From: Oscillospiraceae bacterium
GTDB lineage: Bacteria > Bacillota > Clostridia > Oscillospirales > Ruminococcaceae
NCBI GenBank assembly: GCA_017887325.1
Contig: JAGHIE010000018.1
Coordinates: 1-64,000 of the forward strand
Length of the DNA stretch: 64,000 bases
Reading direction: 5' to 3'
Below, piece by piece: positions 27,010-35,892 of this stretch. Under the pieces are notes generated by a model. It was not told the origin of the DNA. It saw nothing but the letters and a program-made list of their open reading frames with translations, and searched no databases. Both the position numbers and the translations under genes were made by a program. Position 1 is the first letter of the stretch, and each line of letters begins with the position of its first letter.

Positions 27010-29790
27010 TTACTTTTGAATCTTTTTTAATACAGGAGTTTTCAAAATTCCTGCTTTTTTCAACTGATATTCATAACTATAACTTGTATCTTCTGTTCTC
27101 CACGTATATGGTCCATGCCATATAAATTCATCATTACAGTTATGTAATGCACCAAAAGCGTTGTATCTGTTGCCATACATAGTTATATCTATTTTACATA
27201 ATCCATATTTTGAACCGATATTTAATCTGTATGGTGAAAAAACTATATCTCCAATTTCTTCATCATCTACTTTTACTGATAATAAAGCTCCTCTATATTT
27301 ACTTACTTCTAGTTCATAAGTTCCATTTAACTGTGTTTCTATATGATAAATTATATTTCCTGTATAGAATGGCAATCCTTGTGTTGTAATATCTCCAAAG
27401 TTTAATTCTTTTACTTGTGAAATAATAGTTTTACTAACTCCTTCTACTCTTACACCAAAATCACCAATCAAATAACACCACTCTGCACCTGATTTTTTAT
27501 TATATGCTATTTCTAATGTAATTTTATGCTCTCCTTTTGGCAAATCTGGTAATTTAATAGTTTTAATATCTTCATCAACATAAAAACCAGTTATTTTTTT
27601 ATCTATTTCTTTACTATCTACATAAACTCTTGTATTATCAATATCTTCTAATGCAAGAGAAATATCTTTTAAGTCAATTTCAGAATTTATTGTATATCTT
27701 AATTTTAATGTATGTTCAAATTTGTTTTCACTGGTTTCTGTCCAAGGTTGAGCTAATTCTGCCATTCTTAATGGATAACCTAGATTATCTCTAAACATAT
27801 TATCAATTATTAAAACTTCTTCTTGTCCTTGCCAATCTTCATTATCAAAACTATATTCTGCAATATCTAGTAATAATACATTAGGCTCTGTCAATGTAAC
27901 TGGTACTTTAAATGGCAAAACATGGTCTTTATAACTATGTTTTTCTAGTTTAACCTTTTCTACAACTTTTGTTTTAGGTGTAAGTTTTAATAAAAGACTA
28001 TCTTCTTCATACATAGAAATATTTAAGTATGTATTATTATTTTTCCATTCTACTGCTAGAGGTTTTATATCTCCTGTCATGGTATCATACAAAGTTAAAT
28101 CATATTCATTTTTAATTTGTATTTTTAAATCTTGTCTATGTGGAATATCTTTATTTGTAACTGGTTTACCATTTGCAATGAATATCCATTCACAATCGTT
28201 ATCTTTCCTCATTTGATAAATTAAGTTTTGATTGTCCGTACCATCTGAATTTTTAATCATTAAATCACGATATGATGAAAGTTCTGACACAATACTATTT
28301 TTATTAAAAGGAACTACTACGCATTGTTTTGCAAATTCTTTAATTTCATTACTTGGTATTGCGTCTATTAAATATGGAACTTCTCCTGCAAAGATAACTT
28401 TTCCTCCACCTTTTCTAAATGCTTTTAATCTTTCAAATGTACTTTTTCTCATTGTTTCACAAAATGGAACTAATACAACTTTATAGTTCATTTGACCTAC
28501 TGATAACGTATCTTTTTGTTGAATGTCACTTTGTATAGGTAAAAGTGATTCTGCTATAAAGTCAAAATCTAACTTAGAAAACAACAACCACTCAATAATA
28601 TTTTCAAAGTTTTTATCCATTTCTTCTCTAATACTTTCAGTTTGTTCTTTACTTCCAAAGTGTAGCCAATAACTTTCTATAGGATGAATTACTCCTATTT
28701 GTACTTTTGCTTTTCCTCGTGTCATTGCAGTATTTACTCTTGCAAAATGATCTTCGATTATTGGATATTTTAAATACCATGGTGATTGATAAAAAATAGA
28801 CGCAGGATAATCTCTTTTTGCTTCTCCTTTCATACTCATCCAAGCTAAATGTGGCACTCTCATTGTAACTCCCAAAACTGCTTGCCAATCTCCTTGTAAT
28901 TTATGACCTCTAAAATCAAAATCCCAACCTGTAACACCATATAGTTCACTCATTACTCCAGGACAACCAAATTGATGTGATGCACTTTGTGCCTGTTTTG
29001 CAGTAGAATATTCGTAACAATTACAAAGCATATCTATGCCTGGCAAATCAAAACCTCTGTATGAACGCATAGTTTCTCCTAAAGCAACTGTTTGACTTTT
29101 TAATGTAGGTTCTTCCATCATATGTCCTGTAAGCATAATATTGTGCTTTTTACACCAATCACCCAAAGTATCTGCAAAAGAACTTGAAAAAAGCTCTGAT
29201 ATACAATCGTGATATCTATAACGATGTACTGATACTTTTTCATTAGGCAATTCCCAAAATACTTCTGGTAGATGATTTAAAAAATCCTCTCCATAACACT
29301 CTCTATAAAATTCATTAAATTTATCTGTATATGGAATAATTACTTCAGCTTTTTCATCTGCAAAATTTAATGTAGTTTTATGTGCAAATTGTGGTTCGTC
29401 TGTAAATATAGAAGGAATAGTTTTATCAAATTCTTCTCCTACTGTTTTATAGTATTTTTCATGAGTAACCTCAATAAATTTTTCAATAGCTTCTTTATTT
29501 AATGTATCAACATATGTTTGATTATTATACCATGGACTTTCTGGAGATATTTCTAAATAAGCATACCATACTTCTTCATTGTCTTTTACTTTGTCTAAAT
29601 CTGAAAGTATTCTATAATCTGTTAAAAACCCGTTTTCTAAAGTAATTCCATATTTTGCAAGTAATTTTCCTGTTCCTTGAGATGAACTTCTCATAGAAGA
29701 TATTAATATTTTTTCTCTTTTAACCATATCTTCTTGTTTAAATGGAGTGAAAACTAAATATCTACTGCGATATTTTTCTTCTTTAGTCAC
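27010..29790 (-). CDS. Large glycoside-hydrolase-like protein, main part of an interrupted gene
   Basis: 926 residues from a GTG at 29790. The frame is open up to the TGA at 29812-29814. It begins inside a TIM-barrel (VWYAYLEIS, FTDEPQFAHKTT, then GHMMEEP) and continues into a sugar-binding jelly-roll C-terminus (SAEWCYLIGDFGVRV, EFIWHGPYTWR). The fold order resembles the large GH2/GH106-like proteins of gut Firmicutes. No signal peptide is visible, so it would act inside the cell. Together with the 97-residue fragment upstream it makes a 1032-codon frame broken by one TGA. Confidence 0.7.
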   Translation of the reverse strand: MTKEEKYRSRYLVFTPFKQEDMVKREKILISSMRSSSQGTGKLLAKYGITLENGFLTDYRILSDLDKVKDNEEVWYAYLEISPESPWYNNQTYVDTLNKEAIEKFIEVTHEKYYKTVGEEFDKTIPSIFTDEPQFAHKTTLNFADEKAEVIIPYTDKFNEFYRECYGEDFLNHLPEVFWELPNEKVSVHRYRYHDCISELFSSSFADTLGDWCKKHNIMLTGHMMEEPTLKSQTVALGETMRSYRGFDLPGIDMLCNCYEYSTAKQAQSASHQFGCPGVMSELYGVTGWDFDFRGHKLQGDWQAVLGVTMRVPHLAWMSMKGEAKRDYPASIFYQSPWYLKYPIIEDHFARVNTAMTRGKAKVQIGVIHPIESYWLHFGSKEQTESIREEMDKNFENIIEWLLFSKLDFDFIAESLLPIQSDIQQKDTLSVGQMNYKVVLVPFCETMRKSTFERLKAFRKGGGKVIFAGEVPYLIDAIPSNEIKEFAKQCVVVPFNKNSIVSELSSYRDLMIKNSDGTDNQNLIYQMRKDNDCEWIFIANGKPVTNKDIPHRQDLKIQIKNEYDLTLYDTMTGDIKPLAVEWKNNNTYLNISMYEEDSLLLKLTPKTKVVEKVKLEKHSYKDHVLPFKVPVTLTEPNVLLLDIAEYSFDNEDWQGQEEVLIIDNMFRDNLGYPLRMAELAQPWTETSENKFEHTLKLRYTINSEIDLKDISLALEDIDNTRVYVDSKEIDKKITGFYVDEDIKTIKLPDLPKGEHKITLEIAYNKKSGAEWCYLIGDFGVRVEGVSKTIISQVKELNFGDITTQGLPFYTGNIIYHIETQLNGTYELEVSKYRGALLSVKVDDEEIGDIVFSPYRLNIGSKYGLCKIDITMYGNRYNAFGALHNCNDEFIWHGPYTWRTEDTSYSYEYQLKKAGILKTPVLKKIQK

Positions 29791-29814
29791 TATTCCTCCA
29801 CCAAATCCAGATGG

Positions 29815-30108
29815 TCATCTATCTTCATCATAAAGACATGCTAACATTTTATTATTTTTAGCTTTATTCACAGATTCATTAACATATCCCATAAATTCAT
29901 CGCCTAAGTACTCAGTATCTAAACCTGTACGACAATGTAAATGAAATCCTCCCATACCCATTTCTTTAAATATATCTATTTGCTTTAATATTCTATCTTT
30001 ATCTAATTTAGTATTCCAACTCCAAAATGGTACTCCTCTATATTCTGAAGTAGGATTTTTAAAAAGTTCTTCTTTCAATTCATATTGATTATTTTCTTTG
30101 TATAACAT
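29815..30108 (-). pseudogene. N-terminal fragment of the interrupted glycoside-hydrolase-like gene
   Basis: 97 residues with a good AGGAG start. Motifs RGVPFWSWNTKLDKD, GGFHLHCRTGL and LACLYDEDR are the start of the barrel found in this family. It ends in TGA exactly where relatives have Trp (YDEDR-W-PSGFGGG). The frame then continues with PSGFGGGIV into the 926-residue part without any shift. A TGG-to-TGA change, a base-calling error or read-through would explain it. Confidence 0.75.
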
Positions 30109-30252
30109 AATAATTCTCCTTTATGATAATTATATAATTTCACTCTCTATTTAATATTTATATAATTTAAATCTGAAAATTCTTCTTCCAATACCTACAA
30201 TAACATTAACTAATACTATAATATTATTATAAGTTCTTTTTACACAAAAACA

Positions 30253-30280
30253 AGGGCGTAATTTTAATAAATTACGCTCT
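30253..30280 (-). terminator. Terminator of the C39-like peptidase gene
   Basis: agggcgtaattt (30253-30264) pairs with aaattacgctct (30269-30280), 12 bp with one G-T pair and a 4-nt loop. A T-rich tract follows on the minus strand. It also insulates the downstream glycoside-hydrolase-like gene. Confidence 0.7.
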
Positions 30281-30351
30281 TATCAACAAAAAACTTCTAT
30301 TTTTTTGAATAAATTATTTCTATAACTTTTAATACAAAAAGAATATTAAAT

Positions 30352-31077
30352 TCAATCTTTTTTTGATATTAAAACAGCTTGTTTTCCTAATTCTTCAAAT
30401 CTTTTTTGTGCAATTTCTTTTTTGTAATAAAAAATATGTTCATATTGAGGATCATTAAAAATATAGTAATCATCATTATATCCTACAAGTACCAAACAAT
30501 GTTCACCTGATATCCATGTGAACTTATTCCCATTTGGCAATCTCCAAACTTGTCCTTTTTTTGATTTTTTCATACCCATTGTAGCCCAAATTAACATTGG
30601 TTTATCATTATCAATATATTTCTTACACAATGATTCTAATGTTTCATCTTTTATTTGTTTAGCTTCACATTGTGTACTATTTTCATTAATTGCTGATACT
30701 ATTGGTGAAGCATAACAATCATATGAATTTTCTGAAAAAGGATTTCCAGCAAAAACTTCATTTGGATTTGGACCATATAAAATGCTATCATTAAAATAAA
30801 ATTCATCGCTACACTCAAGCCAATTAGTTGCAAACTCTGTCGATGTAATATCAACTCCATAATACTGTAACACCATAGTTGCAGATACTACTTCACAACC
30901 TGTTGGTAAATCAGGGTATTGACAAATTATTGGTACACTAATAATTTTATGTGTTAAATTATAATAGCTCTTAACATAATCTTTGTTATAGTTATCTTGT
31001 ACATCTACATATTTTGCAGATATTAGTACAGTTGATATTAACGCCAATATAACTATATATAATATAAATTTTTTCAT
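30352..31077 (-). CDS. Secreted C39-like (YvpB-type) cysteine peptidase
   Basis: 241 residues: an uncleaved or signal helix (about 3-20), then a C39_2 fold with Cys in LPTGCEVVSATMVLQYYG, His in SGEHCLVLVGYN and Asp in YIFNDPQ. It should be an extracytoplasmic peptidase or peptidase-like protein acting at the envelope. The gene ends with TGA, one of the few in the window. Its start codon is 5 nt after a hairpin that contains its RBS, and response-regulator-like repeats lie just beyond, so it probably has its own controlled promoter. Confidence 0.8.
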   Translation of the reverse strand: MKKFILYIVILALISTVLISAKYVDVQDNYNKDYVKSYYNLTHKIISVPIICQYPDLPTGCEVVSATMVLQYYGVDITSTEFATNWLECSDEFYFNDSILYGPNPNEVFAGNPFSENSYDCYASPIVSAINENSTQCEAKQIKDETLESLCKKYIDNDKPMLIWATMGMKKSKKGQVWRLPNGNKFTWISGEHCLVLVGYNDDYYIFNDPQYEHIFYYKKEIAQKRFEELGKQAVLISKKD

Positions 31078-31082
31078 AAAAT

Positions 31083-31116
31083 AACCCTCCTTTACTATTA
31101 ATCATAAAGAAGGGTT
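31083..31116 (-). promoter_or_regulatory. Hairpin sequestering the RBS of the peptidase gene
   Basis: On the minus strand AACCCTTCTTTA (31116-31105) pairs with TAAAGGAGGGTT (31094-31083), 12 bp with one G-U and a 10-nt loop. The AAAGGAGG ribosome binding site is wholly inside the 3' arm, 8 nt from the ATG at 31077. With a start point near 31119 the hairpin would be the 5' end of the mRNA. Confidence 0.6.
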
Positions 31117-31154
31117 GTATCTTAATTTATACATTTATGTATCATAGTTGTATC
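31115..31154 (-). promoter_or_regulatory. Direct repeats and -10 box before the peptidase gene
   Basis: On the plus strand atgtatc (31137-31143) and ttgtatc (31148-31154) are 11 bp apart; a third ttgtatc (31115-31121) lies exactly 22 bp from the first. On the minus strand a TATAAA (31131-31126) follows the pair after 5 nt. The same heptamer with the same spacing precedes the response-regulator gene. Confidence 0.5.
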
Positions 31155-31162
31155 ATTTTATA

Positions 31163-31822
31163 TTAATATTGTCTATCAATACCAAATTCAAAACTGTTTT
31201 GCTCAACAAAAGCTAAATAAAAATCTTTTTGTGAAATTTTAAAATTATTAATATAATAATTTCTTACATCTTTATGTATGTTTTCAACATCTTTATTAAT
31301 ATCAAATAAATCAGTATTTAAATACATTGAAAATCTCAATAATATACCTGTTTTTTCTTCATAAGAAAAATCTATAATACAATAATCTTCATAAGAATCA
31401 GTTAAATTAACTTTAATTGATCCGCTAACAAAATTAGCTATAACAGGAGTATCATTTAATAAATATAATATTCTTTGTTTACTATACCCTATTTCTTGCT
31501 CGTTTATTTTATTTATAATAGAGTTCATTGTTTGACTATTAACAAATACTTTGTTTAATAAATCTTTGCCGTTAATTGTATTATTATTGGGTAATATATT
31601 TTGTACAGTATAGTTACTTCCATTGCTATTTATATCTTTATAAATTTCTAATATATCTTTACCTGTTAATATATATTCTTGCCCTTGTTCTAATTGTGTC
31701 GTCATAACTTTATTTTTTAAATCTTGTCTATTTATATAATTCATAACTTGTGGAAATAACACTACTATAAGAGTTATTACAATCATTAAAATTATTATTA
31801 CAGATTTTTTTGTTTTATTCAT
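31163..31822 (-). CDS. Membrane-anchored accessory protein of a two-component system
   Basis: About 219 residues from the ATG at 31822, which overlaps the kinase stop codon (ATGAATAA); a GTG at 31834 would add four residues. One N-terminal helix (about 7-26) is followed by an extracytoplasmic domain with no recognised family. The overlap means translational coupling to the histidine kinase, so it may tune the kinase's sensing, as YycH/YycI-like proteins do. That role is inference from position only. Confidence 0.6.
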   Translation of the reverse strand: MNKTKKSVIIILMIVITLIVVLFPQVMNYINRQDLKNKVMTTQLEQGQEYILTGKDILEIYKDINSNGSNYTVQNILPNNNTINGKDLLNKVFVNSQTMNSIINKINEQEIGYSKQRILYLLNDTPVIANFVSGSIKVNLTDSYEDYCIIDFSYEEKTGILLRFSMYLNTDLFDINKDVENIHKDVRNYYINNFKISQKDFYLAFVEQNSFEFGIDRQY

Positions 31823-33197
31823 TATTTCCACCACTCTTTTTTAATTTAAAAGATACTGTTGTGCCTTTACCTTTTTCACTTTTAAATATTAATTTTGTAT
31901 TATGTAGTTTTGCTATTTCATTACATAATGATAATCCTAAACCTGCTCCACCTAATTTTCTTGAACGAGCTTTATCTTCTCTATAAAATGGTTCTGTTAT
32001 TAATCTAATATTCTCATTATTTATTCCAATTCCACTATCTTCAACGAAAATTTCAACACTATTAGAATCTGTTTTACAATATACTTTTACCTCTGTATTG
32101 TTTACAGATGCTTTAAAAGCATTATCTATCAAGTTATACATTAATGAAATTAATAATTCTCTATTTCCTCGTATTATTTCATTTGAAAAATTTATATTAT
32201 ATTCTATATTATATTTTTTAGCTAAAAATATAAGCGTTCCTTTTAAGTTATTTTGAATATCTAATAAGTTTATATCTTCAAAATTTATATTATCATTTTT
32301 ATAAATATATAAATCCAATAATTGTAATGATAATTTTTCTAATCTTTTAGCTTCGTTATATATTGCTTTAGATGCTTCTTTCCTTTCTTCAAATTCCAAA
32401 TCATATGAATTTAACATTTGAGAATAACCTATAATTGCTGTCATTGGAGTTTTTAATTCGTGTGTAAAATCAGCTACGAATAAATCTCTTTTATTTACTT
32501 CTTCTTCTACATCTTTTATTTTTTGCTCTATTATTTTTGACATAGAATTAAAGCTATTAGTTAAATTTATAATTTCATAGTCATTTCCGATTATATCAAC
32601 AGTTTTCCCATAATTTCCTAAAGCAATATCATCTGCAACTTTGCTTAAATAATTTATAGGTTTTGCTATTTTTGTTGAAATAATAAAAAGTATAATTCCA
32701 CTTACTACTGATATAGTTAGAATAACAACTGTATATACATTCCAAATTATATTATTCTGCTTTTGTATTCCAGAAAAATCAGATTTTAATTCAACTAAGT
32801 ATTCTCTGTTTGCAGTTTTTATTTTTGCTAAACTGTTCATTATAATAGAATTATCTTTTACTGTATAACTCATTCTATTTTGGTAATTATCTAAATCTTT
32901 ATATTCGTCTTCCATATTACTCGCATCATATATGTTAATACTTTTTACACTACTATCTAAAATACCTTTTATTTGATCTATTATATTATTTTTATTATCT
33001 TCTGTGATTTCACCATATGTAGTTTCTGTCAATGACAAAATACTTTCTACTGCATAGTTAACTGATGCATTTACTCTTTCTACTTGCGTATCCCAAAGTA
33101 TATTTGTTATATATTCAATTAATACTATTCCACCTATACCACTTGATAAAAGTACAATTATATATGAGATAAAAAAAATTTTAAAAGATAATTTCAT
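31815..33197 (-). CDS. Sensor histidine kinase
   Basis: 460 residues: helices at about 7-29 and 153-174 flank an extracytoplasmic sensor domain. HAMP follows (about 175-230), then HisKA with His246 in FTHELKTP and HATPase motifs LMYNLIDNAFKAS, EDSGIGI and GAGLGLSL. It is encoded directly after its response regulator with overlapping stop/start codons, so the pair is co-expressed and cognate. The stimulus is unknown. Confidence 0.9.
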   Translation of the reverse strand: MKLSFKIFFISYIIVLLSSGIGGIVLIEYITNILWDTQVERVNASVNYAVESILSLTETTYGEITEDNKNNIIDQIKGILDSSVKSINIYDASNMEDEYKDLDNYQNRMSYTVKDNSIIMNSLAKIKTANREYLVELKSDFSGIQKQNNIIWNVYTVVILTISVVSGIILFIISTKIAKPINYLSKVADDIALGNYGKTVDIIGNDYEIINLTNSFNSMSKIIEQKIKDVEEEVNKRDLFVADFTHELKTPMTAIIGYSQMLNSYDLEFEERKEASKAIYNEAKRLEKLSLQLLDLYIYKNDNINFEDINLLDIQNNLKGTLIFLAKKYNIEYNINFSNEIIRGNRELLISLMYNLIDNAFKASVNNTEVKVYCKTDSNSVEIFVEDSGIGINNENIRLITEPFYREDKARSRKLGGAGLGLSLCNEIAKLHNTKLIFKSEKGKGTTVSFKLKKSGGNNE

Positions 33198-33859
33198 TAA
33201 TCATTCTCCATTACAAATTTATATCCAATTTTATATACTGCCTCTATATTATTATAAAGTTGTAATTTTTTCTTAAGTCGTTGTATGTGTAAATCAATTG
33301 TTCTTGTATTTGCATAATATGGTTCTTGCCATACTTGCTCAAAAATTTTTTCTCGATATAACGCTATTCCTTTATTTCTCACTAAATACAATAACAATTC
33401 ATATTCTTTAGCTGATAATAAGACTATATTTTCACCTTTATAAACGGTTCTTGATAAAGTATCAATTTTAATATCATTTATGGTTATATATCTTTCTATT
33501 TTATTATATCTTCTTAACACTGTTTCAATTCTAGCTAATAATTCTTCTAAATCAAATGGTTTTATTATATAATCCTCTGCACCTAATTTAAGACCTTTAA
33601 CTCTATCTTTAATAGCCGTTTTTGCTGTTACAAATATTGTAGGAATATTATATTCTTTTATATAACTCAATATTTCATATCCGTCCATATCTGGTAACAT
33701 TATATCAAGTAATATTAAATCAAATCTTTTTTCTTCTACTTTTTTTAGCCCTTCTATTCCATTTTCAGCAATATCACACATATATCCATTTTTAGTTAAA
33801 CATAATTTAACCATATTTAAAATAGCTGTTTCATCTTCTATAACGAGTATCTTATTCAC
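33197..33859 (-). CDS. OmpR/PhoB-family response regulator
   Basis: 220 residues if the GTG at 33859 (MNKILVIEDE, GAGG 8 nt before) is used; a GTG at 33868 would add three. The receiver has the acidic pair in IEDE, phospho-acceptor Asp in LLDIMLPDMDG, Thr in FVTAKT and Lys in YIIKPFD. A winged helix with RTIDLHIQRLKKKL follows. It probably binds the TTGTATC repeats before its own gene and before the peptidase gene. Confidence 0.9.
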   Translation of the reverse strand: MNKILVIEDETAILNMVKLCLTKNGYMCDIAENGIEGLKKVEEKRFDLILLDIMLPDMDGYEILSYIKEYNIPTIFVTAKTAIKDRVKGLKLGAEDYIIKPFDLEELLARIETVLRRYNKIERYITINDIKIDTLSRTVYKGENIVLLSAKEYELLLYLVRNKGIALYREKIFEQVWQEPYYANTRTIDLHIQRLKKKLQLYNNIEAVYKIGYKFVMEND

Positions 33860-33877
33860 CTTCAACACCTCGTTTTT

Positions 33878-33908
33878 ATTATATCAAAATTTGTATCCTT
33901 TTTGTATC
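33878..33908 (-). promoter_or_regulatory. Autoregulatory promoter with 11-bp direct repeats
   Basis: Plus-strand ttgtatc occurs at 33891-33897 and again at 33902-33908, exactly 11 bp apart, the usual period for PhoB-type regulators. On the minus strand an extended -10, TGaTATAAT, ends at 33878. No good -35 exists; the repeats occupy that position, as expected for an activated promoter. Confidence 0.55.
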
Positions 33909-33970
33909 ATATTGACTTATCATAAAACAAATTAAATATTATAACTTTTAGATTAGTTTTTAAATAAAAA

Positions 33971-34006
33971 AACACCCTCATATATTAAAATATGCGAGTG
34001 CTTTTT
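33971..34006 (-). terminator. Terminator of the sugar-uptake/ThuA operon
   Basis: An imperfect hairpin, caccctcata with tatgcgagtg (two mismatches), is flanked by A6/T5 tracts and lies 15-20 nt after the ThuA-like stop codon. Its place between two operons supports it. Confidence 0.5.
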
Positions 34007-34024
34007 ATTATTTGTTCGACATAT

Positions 34025-34792
34025 CTACTTAGCTGTATGTAATCCTTGGATACTGCTAAAATCATCTAAATGAGATAAATCCATAATAGGCTCTGTTATA
34101 TTTCCTGTTGAAATTTTAGGTGAATTTATTGGACAAGCCCATTTAACTGCATTTATAATTACCTTTTGAATTTCTTTCATATGATATACTGGAAAAGCTT
34201 CATGACCTGGTCTAAAATAGAAAACTTTACCTTTTCCACGATGATAACAACAACCACTTCTGAACACTTCTCCACCTTCAAACCAGCTTATAAATACTAA
34301 TTCATCTGGTGTTGGAATATCAAAATGTTCTCCATACATTTCTTCTTTAGGAATAATAATTTTCTCATCTAATCCGTCTACAATAGGGTGAGCATGATCT
34401 ATAACCCAAATTATTTCTTTTTCTCCAGCTTCACGCCATTTTAAATTACCACTTTCAGTTCCACAAATTTTTCTAAAAATCTTAGAAGCGTGACCAGAAT
34501 GTAATACTATTAATCCCATTCCATCTAAAACTCTTTTATATACTTTTTCTACGATTTTATCATCTACTTTATCATGGGCCATATGTCCCCACCAAAGCAA
34601 TACATCTGTATTTTCTAAAACTTCATCTGATAAACCATGATTTTCCATATCTAAAGTAGCTGTTTTAACATCATCAAAACCTGCTTCATTTAAAAAATCC
34701 TTTATACAACCATGTATCCCTTTAGGATAAATATCAGCAATTTCTTTAAATCTAACTTCATGTATATACTCATTCCAAACAGTAATCTTCAT
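34025..34792 (-). CDS. ThuA-like (trehalose utilisation) family protein
   Basis: 255 residues from the ATG at 34792 (AAGGAG 7 nt before; an ATG two codons upstream is too close). It shows the ThuA glutamine-amidotransferase-like fold: [34 protein letters not shown] and [13 protein letters not shown]. In rhizobia ThuA works with the Gfo/Idh-family ThuB on 3-keto-disaccharides. Here it is also adjacent to a Gfo/Idh gene, 12 nt away. The actual substrate is unknown. Confidence 0.82.
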   Translation of the reverse strand: MKITVWNEYIHEVRFKEIADIYPKGIHGCIKDFLNEAGFDDVKTATLDMENHGLSDEVLENTDVLLWWGHMAHDKVDDKIVEKVYKRVLDGMGLIVLHSGHASKIFRKICGTESGNLKWREAGEKEIIWVIDHAHPIVDGLDEKIIIPKEEMYGEHFDIPTPDELVFISWFEGGEVFRSGCCYHRGKGKVFYFRPGHEAFPVYHMKEIQKVIINAVKWACPINSPKISTGNITEPIMDLSHLDDFSSIQGLHTAK

Positions 34793-34804
34793 ATACATTC
34801 TCCT

Positions 34805-35869
34805 TTATAAATCTATCCAATTATTGTTTTCTATTGATTTTAAAATAGCATCTAATAAGTATTGATTTATTGCACCATCTGATATATTTGCACTATATCC
34901 ATCTGATTTTCCATTAACGATGTCAGCAAAAGATTGCATTTGTGTGCATTTATATTTATCAGGAATATTTACATTACAAAAATTATTAGTGTTATCATAC
35001 ACATCACCAATACATATTTCTAGTTCATCTTTATCTGGTTGTTCATCTAATTTATAAACTAAGCTACCCTTGCTTCCGTACACTTCTAATCGTTGATAAT
35101 TACCTCTGCCATACGCAAATCTTGTTATTTGAAAAGTAGTAGAAATGTTTCCCATATTTGCCATATAGTTGCAGTAATCATCTACATCAACTACCCCTAA
35201 TTTATCATCATCTATCATTTTCCTATTTTTTATAAACGTATCTGCTTGACCTATAATTTTAGTATATTCTTTTCCTGTTAAAAAGCGAACTAAATCTAAA
35301 GCATGGCTTCCTAAATCTCCCAATGCACCAGAACCAGTTCTCTCTTTTACAAAACGCCACACTAATGGCGTTTTGTAATGCTCTAACCCCCATGCTTGAA
35401 AATATTGCATATTAACATGATATATTTCACCTAGTTTTCCACTTTGTATCAAATCTCTTGCGTATCTTGCAGCTGATTTAAATCTATATGAAAAACAAAT
35501 CATATTTGGTACATTATTTTTTAATGATTTTTCTTCTAAATCTTTTGCTTGATTATATGTAAGTGTTATTGGTTTTTCTAAAGAATATGGCTTTTTACTG
35601 TTTACACATTCTAATGCTATTTCATAATGACAATCATTAGGAGTACATATGTCCACTACATCTACATCATTACAATTGATTAAATCGTGATAATCAGTAA
35701 AACAATATTCTTCGTTTATATCATACTTTTCTTTCATTTGAGCTAATACATCTTTATCGATGTCACAAATAGCTACTAATTCTAAATCTTTACTTGATAA
35801 AATTTGAGGTAGATGCACAGCATTGGCAATACAACCTAAACCTATAACTCCTATTTTTAATTTTCTCAT
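34805..35869 (-). CDS. Gfo/Idh/MocA-family sugar dehydrogenase (ThuB-like)
   Basis: 354 residues: a Rossmann motif GVIGLGCIA near the N-terminus, the conserved EKPITLT, and DLGSHALDLVRF in the substrate domain. An NAD(P)-dependent oxidation or reduction of a sugar or sugar derivative is expected. It lies between the ThuA-like gene and the solute-binding protein gene, so it probably acts on the sugar brought in by the adjacent transporter. Confidence 0.85.
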   Translation of the reverse strand: MRKLKIGVIGLGCIANAVHLPQILSSKDLELVAICDIDKDVLAQMKEKYDINEEYCFTDYHDLINCNDVDVVDICTPNDCHYEIALECVNSKKPYSLEKPITLTYNQAKDLEEKSLKNNVPNMICFSYRFKSAARYARDLIQSGKLGEIYHVNMQYFQAWGLEHYKTPLVWRFVKERTGSGALGDLGSHALDLVRFLTGKEYTKIIGQADTFIKNRKMIDDDKLGVVDVDDYCNYMANMGNISTTFQITRFAYGRGNYQRLEVYGSKGSLVYKLDEQPDKDELEICIGDVYDNTNNFCNVNIPDKYKCTQMQSFADIVNGKSDGYSANISDGAINQYLLDAILKSIENNNWIDL

Positions 35870-35892
35870 AATAAAACTCTCTTTTCTTACTA

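Noticed and set aside
29812-29814. TGA read as Trp throughout the genome (code 4)
   Set aside because: TGG encodes Trp in many genes here, and TGA ends the C39-like peptidase (30352) and the AraC regulator (46907) at sensible C-termini. TAA follows soon after in both, so the evidence is modest, but the other split gene uses TAA.
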